From Anastatus disparis (Eukaryota > Arthropoda > Insecta > Hymenoptera > Eupelmidae), in assembly GCA_017163975.1 (NCBI GenBank), contig JAFFSR010000220.1, positions 18,680,001-18,744,000 on the forward strand: a DNA stretch of 64,000 nucleotides. The letters run 5' to 3'. Below are positions 1 to 12,200 of the stretch, one piece after another. The notes beneath the pieces are model-generated. The model was not told the DNA's origin. It did not search any database and worked only from the letters and a program-made list of their open reading frames with translations. The translations under genes were made by a program, and so were the position numbers. Within the stretch, counting starts at the first letter, position 1. Every line of letters begins with the position of its first letter.

Positions 1-116
1 ACAAAGCACATGTAACGTACAGTGGTGCTTGTATAAATTAGCCTAGACCGGGATTCGAACTCGGGACCTCGAGATTATGAATCAATCACTCTACCGAGTG
101 AGCCACTGATGGCCTC
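1..116 (-). mobile_element. tRNA-derived SINE, truncated by window edge
   Basis: On the minus strand this reads as the 5' tRNA-like head and part of the body of the SINE family seen five more times here. The A box (TGGCTCACTCGG) and B box (GAGTTCGAATCCC) of the internal RNA polymerase III promoter are both present. They are followed by the family-specific body that includes ACCACTGTACGTTACATGTG. The 5' end lies near 116. The 3' tail and its target-site duplication lie left of the window. The anticodon-loop position reads CAT here and CGT in the other copies. Confidence 0.85.
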
Positions 117-1654
117 GAAATATAGATTAATTTAAGTTAACATAAGTCTCATATAAAATAAGAAAAATAATCACGATGAATAAGAATAGATATTTTTTGA
201 ACTAGTAAAGATTATTTTTTTTGTTCAGCAATACGTTGATACATGAATAAAAAATTAGAAGCTACTGCTTTGTAGCAAAATTGATTTGGCTTAGTATAAC
301 TCAAGTAAAACCGTTTCACAAATTTATTTAGTACCATTTGATGTTGAAGGTATTGATCATTATTTTCATTGTTAGAATAAAATATATAATCCTAAAAGAG
401 CAATAATTGATGAATTTAACATAAGAATTAACTTAAAATTTAAATATTTATTGGTGTCAAGAATCACAACCTCATTTTGATCACGTCAATTTTAATAATT
501 ATCAGGTTTATTTGTTATAGTAATATATTTTTAATTTGATTGAAAAAGAAATATTATTAATGTTCCAGTTATTGAAAATAAATAAAATATTAATAAAAAT
601 TTGTTACTAGAATTTGCAATGCAGATACTTGGATACAAAACAAAAGCTTCTAAGTTTGTTTTTCATCAAAGACATATTTGAATTGAAATATTTTTTTTTT
701 AAATATAAATGCTGAACTAATTTAATAGCCAAATGATAAGCTAAAAATATATTTTAAATAGAATTCTTTTTAATGTACATTGTATTCTCCATTTCGGAAA
801 AAGTATACGCGAAATTTCAAACTTTTATTATAGCCGGGCAATAAAAGAAAAAGTTAATACATATATCTGAATAAAACGCCAGCATATTCTTGATCTCTCT
901 GCTATTTTTTTTTCTTCTCCTTTCCCTCTGAACTCATGGAAAACTTGAACAGCAAAAGTATGTAACCGGATGAATCTTAAGCTTGGCTTTCGTCAGTATG
1001 AGGCTTTTGCAAGAAATTCCAAGGATAATGGAAGTCTCAATTTTTCTTTTAAGAAATTCCAAACAACACATGATGCAACTATTCTGAAAAGAAAAACTTG
1101 AAAATTATATTCTCAACGTCGTCTGTTATAAAGCTCGGAAAAGCATAACAATGGAAAGTGTCAAACTTTTTTTTTCCCTCATTTTTTTACATCTTTGATG
1201 TTTCTTCTTCTTTTTCTTCTTCTTTTATCTGTTACTGTGCTATCTCTGGCAAAGTTGAGGATAAGCAGACTTATATGTATATATACGGAAAAAAAAGTCA
1301 CCGGAACTCTGCAAGTGGGTTAAATGTTCTGTGGCTCCTTTTTCCGGGTTAGAGTGAGTACCTTGATTCGAGGATATCTGAATGTATATTTTTAAAACTT
1401 GATCTTCTCTTTTTCTGCCACGGCTTATTTGAAACTTGATTGTATAGAAAAATACGGATATTACCATTTTCAAAGTTTAATTGAAAGTACAATTGATTTA
1501 TAAAGTTGGCTCAACTATTCAGCTTTTGATAAAAAAATTATACAATGGAATATGGTAAAATATATAAATTAATTTTTATATTTTATTCTTCTCATTTAAG
1601 TCAATTTAGCACAAATTACAACTTTGATATAATTTTAAAATAAAAGTTAAATTT
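117..1654. other. AT-rich non-coding stretch
   Basis: No coding region is supported. The stretch holds poly(T) runs and a pyrimidine-rich block around 1155-1220. At 1354-1365 a 12-mer, GTGAGTACCTTG, also occurs at the recursive splice site at 3254. At 1354 it follows TTTTTCCGGGTTAGA, so it is one base short of a fused acceptor-donor. Confidence 0.5.
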
Positions 1655-1660
1655 TTTATT
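1655..1660 (-). terminator. Poly(A) signal of the secreted-protein gene
   Basis: AATAAA on the minus strand, about 140 nt after the stop codon of the four-exon gene. It is a reasonable 3'-end signal. In such AT-rich DNA the hexamer is common by chance, so the assignment rests on position and orientation. A second AATAAA lies near 1580. Confidence 0.45.
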
Positions 1661-1799
1661 TGAAATATGTTGTAATAAAACATTCACTAATTATACAAAG
1701 TAAATTAATACCTTTCGTTGAATTACAAAAAAAAATTATTCGCTTTCAATAATAAATTTAAACTTTTAATCACTATAACTTTTATAATATTCAATGAAC

Positions 1800-2376
1800 T
1801 TATTGATTTTCCGTATTTTTAATATCTTCAATCGTTTTCTTTATACTAGGAGGATCGGTTGCATTTTGACACAAAAATCGTATCATCCAATACTAAAATT
1901 TAAAAAAATATCACTTATTTGAATTAACCACTATGTTGAGAATTTATATTTATAAATTTCAATACCTTGCACTGATCGATATCTGATTGATTTTCTCCTA
2001 CATTTTCACAATATGTTTCATAATTACCACAATTAAGTTTTAACTGTAAATGATACAAGCAATTAATTAATGTTAAAACGGGAATCATCAATTTATTTTT
2101 TAAACAAAACTATGGAACTAAATAAACTCAAGGCATAATTTTAGTAAGTACCTTGTCAACTAAGCTTGATTTAAATGCTTCAGAAACCACTGCAAAGTAT
2201 TCCTCCTAAATAAATAATTTAAATAGTTAAATAAGTGATATGTTATTAATTAATTTCAAGAGTTATTAATTATATAAAAATATTAAAAAATAAGTTTTAA
2301 ATACCTCTGGATTTCCTGCTAATGTATAAAGTAACGATGAAAGTACGAGTATAAATGAAAAGATATTTTTTACCAT
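1800..2376 (-). CDS. Small secreted four-cysteine protein, four exons
   Basis: Four exons read on the minus strand: 2376-2305, 2205-2152, 2043-1966 and 1892-1800. The introns are 99, 108 and 73 bp, all phase 0, with GT donors (GTATTT, GTACTT, GTATTG) and AG acceptors (TATTTATTTAG, CATTTACAG, AAATTTTAG). The joined frame is 98 codons plus TAA. Residues 1-20 form a classical signal peptide: a Lys near the start, a hydrophobic core rich in Ile/Leu/Val/Phe, and TLA before the probable cleavage site. The mature part of about 78 residues is mostly polar and has Cys at 47, 54, 67 and 76 (spacing C-x6-C-x12-C-x8-C), enough for two disulfides. NxS/T sequons lie at 60 and 78. I do not recognise the family. 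The C-x8-C pair recalls the last two cysteines of insect odorant-binding proteins, but the protein is too short and lacks the rest. A venom-type or other secreted peptide is equally possible. The start is the ATG at 2376; a longer upstream frame would bury the signal peptide. Confidence 0.75.
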
Positions 2377-2487
2377 TCTTAAAAGTATTAATAAAATATT
2401 GACCGCTATGAAGTTGTATTTCACAAAATAGTTTAATTTGTCCAGTTTATTCAATAATGCATATAAAAATACAAATTTAAAATATAC

Positions 2488-2495
2488 TATTTATA
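2488..2495 (-). promoter_or_regulatory. TATA box of the secreted-protein gene
   Basis: TATAAATA on the minus strand, 112 nt upstream of the start codon at 2376. A start site about 30-37 nt downstream would fall near 2458-2465 and leave a leader of roughly 85 nt. A GCATTA sequence near 2458 is a weak initiator match. A very short upstream frame (ATG to TGA in four codons) would lie at the extreme 5' end if transcription began a few bases earlier. Confidence 0.45.
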
Positions 2496-2499
2496 CTTT

Positions 2500-2992
2500 T
2501 TTTTATCTTTGAATTTTATGATCACTAAAACTTCATTTACGTGCGTTGACATTTTGAAACTAAAATGTTAATATTTATTTATTTTGTAGTGACGTTTTAA
2601 ACTTAAAAAGTTGTGATTTTATAATTTTGATTTGAAACGATTGCGGTAAAATTTTATTTTTGAAATACACTTTGTGATTCTATGTGAAAATCTAGAAATT
2701 TATGCGTTATTAATATATCAATATGTTTGTGGCAAATAAAAATAATAAGCATTTAAAAACGAATTTTTTATTGATATACGAAAATATTTGGGAGATTTTT
2801 TCTTTACATACATACAAATACACAACGTTCTATTTTGTATAATTTGATTATTTAAAAAAAATCAACAAATAATAAAAAAAGAGCAATGAGTTTGATTCAC
2901 ATGAAAAATTTTCTAGTCACTAACTATTATTTTTCAAAAATTCATGTCTTTGATTTTTTTATTTATTGTTCACTTTATAAAAAAATAAATAA
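2500..2992. other. AT-rich non-coding stretch
   Basis: This lies between the promoter of the minus-strand gene and the SINE at 2993. I see only A/T-rich sequence and short homopolymers, with no supported feature. Confidence 0.4.
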
Positions 2993-3187
2993 GAGCCGGT
3001 CTGTGGCTCAGTCGGTAGAGCGTTGGATTCGTAATCTCGAGGTTCTGAGTTCGAATCTTGCTCTCGGCTGAATGATACAAGCACCACTGTACGTTACATG
3101 TGTTTTGTTCACAAACACGCTTACCAGCTCCGTCGCTGATTAGATCGCAAAAATAGCATAGCATAAATATAGCGATGAAAAAAAAAA
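2993..3187 (+). mobile_element. tRNA-derived SINE, full-length copy
   Basis: The element starts with a tRNA-like head: A box TGGCTCAGTCGG, a seven-base anticodon loop TTCGTAA whose middle would read CGT (threonine), and B box GAGTTCGAATCTT. It continues with the family body (ACAAGCACCACTGTACGTTA and on to the CGTCGCTGATTAG block) and ends in an A-rich tail at about 3178-3187. The head cannot be a working tRNA because its acceptor arms do not pair. No clear target-site duplication is visible. Confidence 0.88.
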
Positions 3188-3240
3188 TTATAAAGTATCA
3201 TTTTTCTTTGCTTTATTTTTGATCTAATCGAAAATTAATG

Positions 3241-3304
3241 TTTTTTGTTTCAGGTGAGTACCTTGCGCAGATAATATAATTTTTTTAATGAACTTTCTGT
3301 ATTG
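3241..3304 (+). promoter_or_regulatory. Recursive splice site with cryptic exon
   Basis: A strong acceptor (TTTTTTGTTTCAG, ending at 3253) is fused directly to a strong donor, GTGAGTACC, at 3254. Such zero-length-exon junctions are ratchet points used to remove very long introns stepwise. A second strong donor, GTAAGTA, begins at 3305 and defines a 51-nt cryptic exon (3254-3304), matching the short downstream exons reported at Drosophila recursive sites. This is the best match of the four candidates in the window. It implies a long plus-strand intron around it. No transcript evidence is available. Confidence 0.5.
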
Positions 3305-3618
3305 GTAAGTACTATAATTTAATGGATGATAATTAGTTAACCAGTGTGGAATTCCGAATTTATTATATACACACTTAAATTTGTTTCCCCCGGTTTCCAT
3401 TTTTCAAGTTTTGCCTGTCTCCGTTTTTCAATTTCTGCTTGAATGTCGAGTTTACCACATTATTGCAATAATTACATAATAATTTATAATTGCTAAATGA
3501 TGCATAATCGTATAAAAGATTTAAAGATATTAAAATTAATCGAGTGAGCATTAGTAAAAAAAAAATCATGAATTTTCTAATATTTAGTTCTCGTTGTTTT
3601 ATTTAAAATACGTATTTT

Positions 3619-3691
3619 GTTGAATTTGATTAACATTTTTTCTACTACTGTGCGCTTGTAAAGTAAAATAGTATAATAAATCAAATTCAAC
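3619..3691. repeat. Inverted repeat with 13-bp arms
   Basis: GTTGAATTTGATT at 3619-3631 is repeated in perfect inverse orientation at 3679-3691, with a 47-nt spacer. The surrounding CTACTACTGTG and CACAACATAGTAG add partial complementarity. It may be the remnant of a small palindromic transposon. Confidence 0.5.
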
Positions 3692-5999
3692 ACAACATAG
3701 TAGCAAAAGTATTTTGTGCAAAACTTTAGGTGTAAACAAAACGTATAAACAATTGATCAACTATTAGTAACAAAATATATTGATTCTTTTTGTACCTTAA
3801 TATTATTAGTTTTCATAACTTTTTTCAACCTTTATACAACTTAATTACTTTTTGTTATCACCCGTAACAAAAAGTCATACACGTTCATTTAACTTTAACA
3901 TAACACAGCATATATATTTTTGTATATATACATGTGCGTTTCAATCATAGATAAAAAAATCGCAAGTGTCGTCAACATCAAATTCCGCAGCTGTACCGTG
4001 ATGAAGCAAAAAAAAACAGTAACGCTGACTGGACACTAGCAACAGCAGTGTATTAGGATAGTTATAGGAAAACCTTTTATGGTTCCTGATTTTTTCTAAC
4101 GGTATATACAGATACATGTGGTTCTGCTGGCCGACATTTTTTTTTTTATATATTTCGTTCGAACTCACTTTTATAGTTTTGAAATATGTATGCGAACCTA
4201 CATATAAATATAAAGTTAAAAAAATATATATGAAAAAGTATCCGTTTTACAGCTTTTTTCAGTATGCTCGCTTTTATTCTTTTGTCACGACGCGAGCTTT
4301 GTGACGACGCACCAATGAGAATCTGCCCGAATATATGCTTACTAAAATAACTGTTATGAGTCTTCTTTGTTGCGTGTCCGCTTTTTTTTTAATATATATA
4401 TTTTTTTTAAAGGTCTGAAAGAATTTAAATCATTGATAACGTATTTTTTTGTACGTTTATAGTATTTTTATATGAAAATTCAAATTGTTATAATAACTGT
4501 TTGCGTTATTATTTTGTTAACTATTTGATTGCTTTTTTATAAGGGCAAATAAGAAGTATGAATCCTTCGTAATTTTATTTTATACCTCTTTTTTAATGAT
4601 ACATTCTTTCCACTATTTATTAATAGTAATAAAATTGTTGTAATTTATTGATTTTAATTGATGCTATTGAACGTGAAGTATAAATTTTATGATTTGTTTG
4701 TGTTATCAATGAGTTATTACATTTTACTCTATGTGCGGTTATGTTTTACAAATTTTTCTTAGCTGTATAACAGTATTAGATACTATTTTTTATTTATATT
4801 TATTATCCGTCAATATAAAAGTTTCCAATATTTCACTTCTAATTTTTTTTTAAAGGTATACTCTTTATCAATTTTGTATAATAAAAGAGGTTGTAAAATA
4901 TTAAACGTCCATCAATTTTGCGTGTCAATAGACTCTATCAAAAAGTCTTAATAGTTACTTTCTTTATTCAAGTGGCAGCAATGTTATCGCTATCTACGTG
5001 CACATGCCATTTTGTATAGATTTCCGCGCACTCAATTTTATTTTCGTACAAAAACGTATATTGAAAACTTTTTTTTTTATACATTCACAAAAAAAAATAG
5101 TCAATCCATTCGTTTTGTATACTCTCTTTAAATTAAAAAAATATATTAACCGTGCAGGTTTGTTGTTTATTTACTAATTTTTTTTTTTTTTTTTTCAATT
5201 TTTTTTTCCTTGTGAAAACAAACTTTTTCGAAGCATTGAAATAGAAGTATTAAAAAAATAGGAAAATATGTTTTAATTAACAAAATAATTGTCAAATTAA
5301 AAGTTTGTTTTTAAATGAAATTTTACATGTATTTTTATTTTTTTATGCATTTTTATTTTAAATCATCAATATTAAAATATTGTTATTAAATATATATCTT
5401 ACAGAATATATTTATATAGAGTAATCAAATTCTGTTTCAAATAGTGTTTTGAATAATAAAACCAATGTAATGAAATTAATTGGCTTGCTCTAAAAATAAT
5501 AATTAAATTTAATTAAAATTGATTAAAATATTCTATTTCCAATTTGAAAATATAAAAAGTGAACATAAAAATTAGATAATGAAGACACTCAATTCTAAAT
5601 ATTACCAATAAAATCGTAATTACAAATTTCAACGCGCTAACATACGTGTAAAATCTAATCAATTTAACATTAAGCATGTAGGTGACCAATGCCATTGTAA
5701 CAATTGATTTTAGAAGCATCGTAATGCAAAACTCAACATCGCGATTACAACGCCGCGAGTTTAGTTTCTGTTTAGTCATATATCTATGCTTTGTCGTCAA
5801 TTAATTTGCAGAGTACAATATTAATGATAAGTAATCAGTCGCAACTGTAGTTTCCACAATTTAGAAAGAGGGGCGTAGTACGAAAGCTTATTACAATTAC
5901 TAATTATATCGTTATATATACATTATTTGAATCATTACAAGTGAATTTATGTTTAAATTATTACATACGGAAAGGTTTTATCTTCATAGAGGGGCGGGG

Positions 6000-6020
6000 G
6001 AGAGAGAGAGAGAGAGAGAG
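6000..6020. repeat. (GA)n microsatellite
   Basis: About ten uninterrupted AG/GA units follow a G-rich run (GGGGCGGGGG). Confidence 0.9.
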
Positions 6021-6570
6021 TATAGAGGTTATGTTTTCATTAGCTTTGATGCCCTTGATTGTCTCGACTCTGATCAAAGCATAACGACAAACCAAGGTTT
6101 AATCCCTTATCAAACTCTGATATACTACCAATAATACAAAGATTAATTAATGTAAGTATACGTACGGTTGCATAACGCATTTGAATTATAATCACATTGA
6201 GGGAAATGTTTCCTTTGAATATTTGAAAAACTATTTTTTTATTATTTTTCCTTTTCATGTTTGAAATATTAATTATTTGGAGGATTGGTTATTTTACTAA
6301 TTTTTAAGTTTTAAGATTAGTGAATGAATATAATATCTATACCATTTTACATATTTTATGAAAACATCAAACACTTTGCAAACGAATGTCAAAAACGAGT
6401 TTTATTACATTCATCTACAGATTTATTTTTATAAATTATAAGATTGAAATAAAACGAATTAAGGGAAGGCTATTGAATCAGTTATTAATAACTATATTAT
6501 GCTAAAAATATATTTTTGCCATTCTAACCCCAAAATCGCAACTTCATTGCTCTTTCTTGGCTCTCATGGC

Positions 6571-6705
6571 AAAAAATACGGTTTGCAACTGGTATGAAAA
6601 GGCTTTTTTACGAAACTCGTTACGACCCTCGCCTTCGGCTCGGGCCGTAAACTTCTCGTTTCGTAAATAAAGCCTTTTCATACCCGTTACAAAATGTACT
6701 ATTTT
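6571..6705. repeat. GC-rich foldback element A
   Basis: The left arm runs from AAAAAATACGG through GGTATGAAAAGGCTT (6591-6605) and ACGAAAC. It pairs with the right arm containing GTTTCGT and AAGCCTTTTCATACCC (6670-6685), ending in TACTATTTT. The loop region is GC-rich (CCTCGCCTTCGGCTCGGG), in sharp contrast to the A/T-rich flanks. It resembles the elements at 7484-7652 and 16331-16467 in its TCG-rich loop and AATAGTA-like terminus. Confidence 0.65.
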
Positions 6706-7483
6706 AACACTCCGTGCGCGAAACACGGTTTCTCATGCTTATTTTGCGTGTGCGAAACATAATATTTTTTCATAGTGTGCGAAACATGTACGCAATGTTG
6801 CTTTTTTTTAGACAACAAGATTCACAATTGTTTTGCGGACTTAGCCTCGATATTTATGTCATATAAGGTTATTTTGACAGAAAATTCGAAACAAAATTTT
6901 TTATTACCAAAAATAAAAAGGGGGAATTGTTTCATATGTAAAAGAGTGGCTAAATGATATTTTTCAAACAGATTTTACTTTTATCAATTATAAAGTTGAT
7001 TTAGATAATAAATATTTACTCATAATGTTTTTCACAGGTAGAATTGATGTAAAACATTTAGTCACTTTTAAAATATAACATATATCAGATATAAGAGTAA
7101 CAAATATATAATATATATATCACTTTTACTATATAACATATATCACAGAATTAAAAAAAAATTAAATTTTTCAAGTATGAATGTTTAATTTTTTTTAAAG
7201 AATTTTCTTGAAAAAAAATTCAACTTTTTTGACAGTTAATTCCAGAAACTGTTCTAATGACCAACTAATAACTTTAGCTAGTCAACAATTGATTTAAAAA
7301 AATCTTCTAAATAATGAGCGTTTTAATTTGCTCTTTTGAATTTATTATAAATCAGAAATCTTCTCTAATAAGTAAATGTAAATAAAAGTTTTTATTCGCA
7401 AACATAAAAATATTTATTGTATTAATGATGCAGTTGTAAATTTTTATGATTTATCATTTATTTTTTATTATTTACTCGTCTAA
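6706..7483. other. Non-coding stretch between foldback elements
   Basis: The first 85 bases carry three spaced copies of a GTGYGCGAAACAY motif (about 6714, 6750 and 6778), possibly another part of the foldback family. The rest is A/T-rich. A weak fused acceptor-donor lies near 7037 (TTTTTCACAG/GTAGAA), but its donor is poor. Confidence 0.4.
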
Positions 7484-7652
7484 TTGTCACCCTCGCTACG
7501 CTCGGGTGACAAATTGACTCGTCTCGCTCCGCTCGGTAAGTAATCGCAAAAATAATCGTGTTTCGCTCACGATGTGTTAAAAAATAGTATACGCAACACG
7601 TGCGCGGTACAGCTGATCCACGCACTAGTTGCGTAATATACTATTAAAAAAT
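7484..7652. repeat. Cluster of GC-rich hairpins, foldback element B
   Basis: Several hairpins sit in a row. TTGTCACCC (7484-7492) pairs perfectly with GGGTGACAA (7504-7512) around TCGCTACGCTC. A CTCGCTCCGCTCGG block follows. ATCGTG pairs with CACGAT around TTTCGCT near 7556-7573. Finally an imperfect palindrome covers about 7580-7652, with outer arms AAAATAGTAT and ATACTATTAAAA and an inner CAGCTG centre. The outer ends match the right end of the element at 16331-16467. Confidence 0.65.
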
Positions 7653-8276
7653 TAATCTTAAAATAATTCATAACAAGGTTTATATCCATAAAAATCCATA
7701 GAGGATTACGTAAAAAATTCAAAATAATGTATACATAGACGATTAAAATCGGTTATAATAGTTTGTTTATGAATAAAATATGAAAGAAAGTACTATCACA
7801 AAAGATAACATTCAGACAAAGCTAGGATCGAAGAATCAAGTAAATATAACGCTGCTCCTCTACCTTTCTCCGAAGCTCAAAATTCCCTAACAATTCGCGA
7901 ACAAATAAACTCGTCAAACATTGAAATTCGCAATATAACCCTTTCTTACATAATCCTATAGCATATATACCCCATGTTAAAGTAAGGTACATACATAGTA
8001 CCAGTGGTACATACCGCACACAAAATCCTAACGTACATTTTCCATCCCTTCTATTTCCCGTGTATATCTATATAAAGCTACATGGAACCTATATATATAT
8101 ATGCTCTTTTTTCCACCTACCCTTTCTCTAATGCTCTTTAAAACACGCGAAATCCCTTATACGCGAAACGATCAATCAAAAGCTGCCTGCTACTACTAGC
8201 TATATATGAGAGAGAGTAAGAGAAGCGAGGGGTCGAAACCTAACAAACGCGTACCCACAACCGCAAAAGAGAAAGC

Positions 8277-8324
<48 letters not shown>

Positions 8325-8854
8325 GAGAGAGCAAAAGAGACATATATAGAAAGTGAGTGGATAGAGAGAAAGAGAATTACTGAGGTTTTAGGTGCAAGCG
8401 AGATAGACGGGCTAGGTATATAGCTGCTCTTTCAATTAGCTCGCCGACAGCGATAAGAGTGACACGCGATATTAGCGCTTTGGGTAAGAGTAAGAGAGAG
8501 AATATATAACACCTATAATATTGTATATCTATATATGGATGTATAGAATGCAATGGCGCCATCATGCGCGTCTAATAACCTTTTGCTTGCATTGAAGAAG
8601 CCCAGCTGTGCTTTTGATTTAGGTGCTCCTCTCTGTATTGTCCTCTTTATTTGCTTTATTGTGATTAGACTTGATGAGGTTTGTTTGATATTAAATGTTT
8701 GTTGTATTAATATTAGAAAATTTATAATTAAATTTCACCATTTCATTTATGTCTCACCCATTTTGTCTTGTATCTACTTAATCAAAGGAAAATTTTGTTT
8801 GAGCAAATTTTTGTGTCTTGAATGGTTTAGTTAATCTTAAATTTCTGAAATAAT
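7653..8854. other. Non-coding stretch with long GA microsatellite
   Basis: It contains the (GA)n tract listed separately. A 65-codon minus-strand frame at 7822-8019 begins with a hydrophobic segment and three Cys, but it has no supporting splice or promoter context, so I leave it uncalled. Confidence 0.4.
8281..8330. repeat. (GA)20 microsatellite
   Basis: Twenty uninterrupted GA units, then a GTGAGAGAGA interruption. This is the longest simple repeat in the window and is flanked by degenerate GA/GAAA sequence from about 8208 to 8370. Confidence 0.95.
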
Positions 8855-9290
8855 ATGGAAAACTCACAAATAGTCACATTTCTATTTATTACATTCATAT
8901 TCACCGCAAAATAATTTAGTTGTGGTTATCAAAGTATACAGCTAGCTTGCAATTAATTCTTAAAAACAAATTATTTAGTAGCAGAATCTAAAATATTTGC
9001 TTGTAGAAAAAAAATACTTTAGCTGTGACGCTAAAAATTATTAGTTACCAGACTTTGATTGCAGCGATAAAATATTTTGTTCCTACAACCAAAGTAGATT
9101 GTCATTTGCAAATAAAACGAAATTTTTTATGTCTATAGCTATCAAAGTTTCGATGGACATAATCAAAGTCTGCTAACTATTAACTTCATACGCTAACCAA
9201 AACTTTGCTTGTCCGAAATCCAACTAAATTTTTTAATCACTACAACCAAATTCACGATTTCCCAATCATAGTGTTTTTCCGTGTTTAATA
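8855..9290. repeat. Degenerate inverted-repeat region, MITE-like
   Basis: A block around 9040-9060 (TTAGTTACCAGACTTTGATT) recurs inverted at about 9160-9180 (AATCAAAGTCTGCTAACTAT) with two mismatches. Variants of a (C)TTTGGTTGTAG / CAAAGT motif recur across the region on both strands. The right side ends near AGTGTTTTTCCGTG, which looks like a transposon terminus, but I see no convincing left partner. It is probably an eroded miniature DNA transposon. Confidence 0.4.
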
Positions 9291-12200
9291 TCAACTTATA
9301 GGATAGATTTGATAAGCGATTAAACTAATTTCTTAACCATAAACTTTAAATTTTCGGTGCAAAATTTCTTCATATTCAACCATTATCTACAATTTATCTT
9401 TCCAATAAATTAGTATTGCTTGGTCAACGCCTTTGAAATGATTTCCCTTTGAAGTATTTTACCGTTTGATAATCATGTCATATGTCATAATCCACATATA
9501 CACAACGAAAATTTTCATCTAAATATTCCGCATCGTATGTACACGCACCTACACGCTTATGTATACACGTAGCATAAAGTAAGCATACGGTTAGGCGCCT
9601 ACAATCCTGGCAACCCTTTCTCCAATCCTGAATCACGGCACATGTGTGGGGCGCGCAAGAGAAAGAAACAAGCGAGAGAGAGAGAGAGAGAGAGAAGAGA
9701 GAAGCCTTTGTAGAGATTGACTGAAGCTTGGTAATGAAGCGCTCATGTATTAATGAGAAAGAGAGAAATAAAGTATATAGAAAGGGTTTTAAAACCACTA
9801 TAACACTTGGATTATAAATGTTTTGGCTTTGAATGCGTATACGCGATGTATAAAAGATTGATAAAATTTTGAGGGTAAAGCTTTGAATTTTAGTTTTTTT
9901 TTTTAATCGTCATTATTTTTCAGAGGGGTCAATTAATTGAAAAAGTAATGAGCAATTCTATCGTTCGATCAATTCTATCTGTATTATTACGGTACCAGCT
10001 TTATTTTAATTTTTTTATCTTCTATTTGATCGTTGACTAAAAAATAAAATTTCGATTCGTGCATTCAACGCACGGCATTGAATAACTCTCATTTAGGACC
10101 ATAAATGATTGATGACGAATAGGATCAAACGAACAAAAAACTGTCGAATTTAATATTTGGCATATAGTATATCTAGAGAGGAAAAAAAAGGAAAATGAAA
10201 ACATAAAAGAGCAAACAAGAGAGCAGCCCTTTTTTTAAAATTATTTTTATATTTTATACAAGATAATCATCAAATGAGAGAATTTGGCAGGTGGCTGATT
10301 GCATATTCGCGGTTTCACGTGTGCGTATACATACGCTCGATGCATGAATGGGTGTCTGGTTTACCAAGAATTTTCGCTCTTAATGCAGCGTGAATTTTAA
10401 ACGAATAGATATTGAAAAATTTTTTGAACGCAGAGGGAAGAAAAAAATTAAAAAAAAAAAAAAAAAATTGCGCATAACGTCCGAATATGATGACGGGCAA
10501 GTTTTAATGTACGCTGTCGGTTCTTTTGACAGTATTTTGATTAATGATGTAGCCCCGGATACGTTTTTAATTTGCGTTGATATTAGTAGCTTGGTTGCGA
10601 AGTAATTAGCTTCCTAATATTAACAGATAACTTTTACAAAAATAATTTCTAAATAATTTGTGAATTCATTAATTACCAATGAAAAATGCTTTCTTAGAAA
10701 ACATTAAAATAAAATTTTAATTTTGTATTAATGTTAAATTTCTTGGTTATTAAATTTACTCAATTTTTAATATAACTCTGCAATTTTAAAATTTGATGTA
10801 CGTTTAAAAAAAAAAAAATTTATTTAAATTTATAGTGGATTTAATTAAGTAATTTCCTACATACATCATAAATAATTTACCAAAAATTAAAATATCAAAC
10901 GTTGAAATCTTATCAACGATAAAACAGTAATCCTAAAATTTCATAGGAAGTAAAATTATTGAATCTTTAAATTTACAATCACAATAAAGCAGCCAGTGTA
11001 TATGATTAATATATTCCTCGCATGGAGAATCGACTGATTCGAAGTAAACACGATGCGCAATGAATCTGCCCTTCTCTCAAACTTTTCTCTCGACGCTATG
11101 TATAAGCGCGTAATATTCGCGCATAAAAATCAATGTTGACTCCAATTAAATTTTAAATCAAGCACAATGTGAATACCGTTCGCTCTGTGTTATATGTATA
11201 TACCTTTACATCATCCCTTTTTCACAAATTTTCTATATATGTGTATATATACTCGCGGCACTCGAAGTATGCAAGAGACGCGAGAGAGAGAGAGATCGGC
11301 GCGCGTGAAAACCGACAGCCTAACTTAATTTTCGATTCACAAATATTTTCGTACGCTTAACGCTCTCTCTCTCTCTCTCTCTTTTACACATAGTTTATTC
11401 TATATATAGGGTTAACCTTTTACTATGCTTGGATATTGAAAATACTTGGAGAGTCAATGCAAAGAGAGGGAGAGAGAGAAAGAGAAAGATAGAGTTAAGC
11501 ATACACAAACATCCCCCTCGATTCTCTTTTCGTATATACGGTTATGCGTAAGTCGCGAATTGGTTTAAGCCTAAGGGTTGAAAAGATGAGGAAAATATTT
11601 ATTTCATTCGTATTGAATGTATATATGTATATATATTGTTTGAATTGGTATCGCGATAATGGATCAATATTTTCGTATATTTGATAAAATAATGGAATTG
11701 GTTTTACTTTAATTTCACCAAAATTTGATAGGCAGATATATCAGTACGAAAATTGATATCTTGTTATTTCGCAATCTGTAGATATATTTTAAAATCAATT
11801 TTTTTTCAACATAAATTTTCCATACTCAATAGAACAATTAATGCAAATAAGATGATATTTTAATTCTCAGCGTAAATAATTATATACACAAAGTTAATTG
11901 TGTTAAATAAATTTTAGTTACCTCTTGCGAATATAATTAATTGCCCAGCCCAGGCTAATTTAACCAAGATAGTGTCATTTAAAAAAAAAAAGAATTAAAA
12001 GTATGCTTTAGTTTCAAGGCTCTCCTCTTGTATACTGGAAATAAGTGCATGCAAAGAATGACAAATGAGCTCATATATCTCGAGGTTTGTTCCCAAGTCA
12101 TGAAGAGTCCTTTACCACTCTTCGGGCTACCTAATAAAAATTGTGTCTCGTGAAATTAAGAAAAAATTATATAATGTAGGAAAAAAATGTTTACAACAGG

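Larger units (their letters stand above)
3305..6570. other. AT-rich non-coding stretch
   Basis: No gene is supported. Contents include a 13-bp perfect inverted repeat (listed separately), poly(T) tracts around 5178-5210 and a (GA)10 run at 6000-6020. The short frames here consist mostly of Phe/Tyr/Ile/Lys codons expected from A/T composition. Confidence 0.5.

Noticed and set aside
9478..9798. 106-codon minus-strand frame
   Set aside because: It owes its length to the GA microsatellite, read as Ser-Leu repeats. No splice or promoter support.
9915..10040. Acceptor TTATTTTTCAG followed by 38 open codons, plus strand
   Set aside because: An open run of this length is likely by chance given three frames, the second half is Phe/Tyr-rich, and no good donor ends it.
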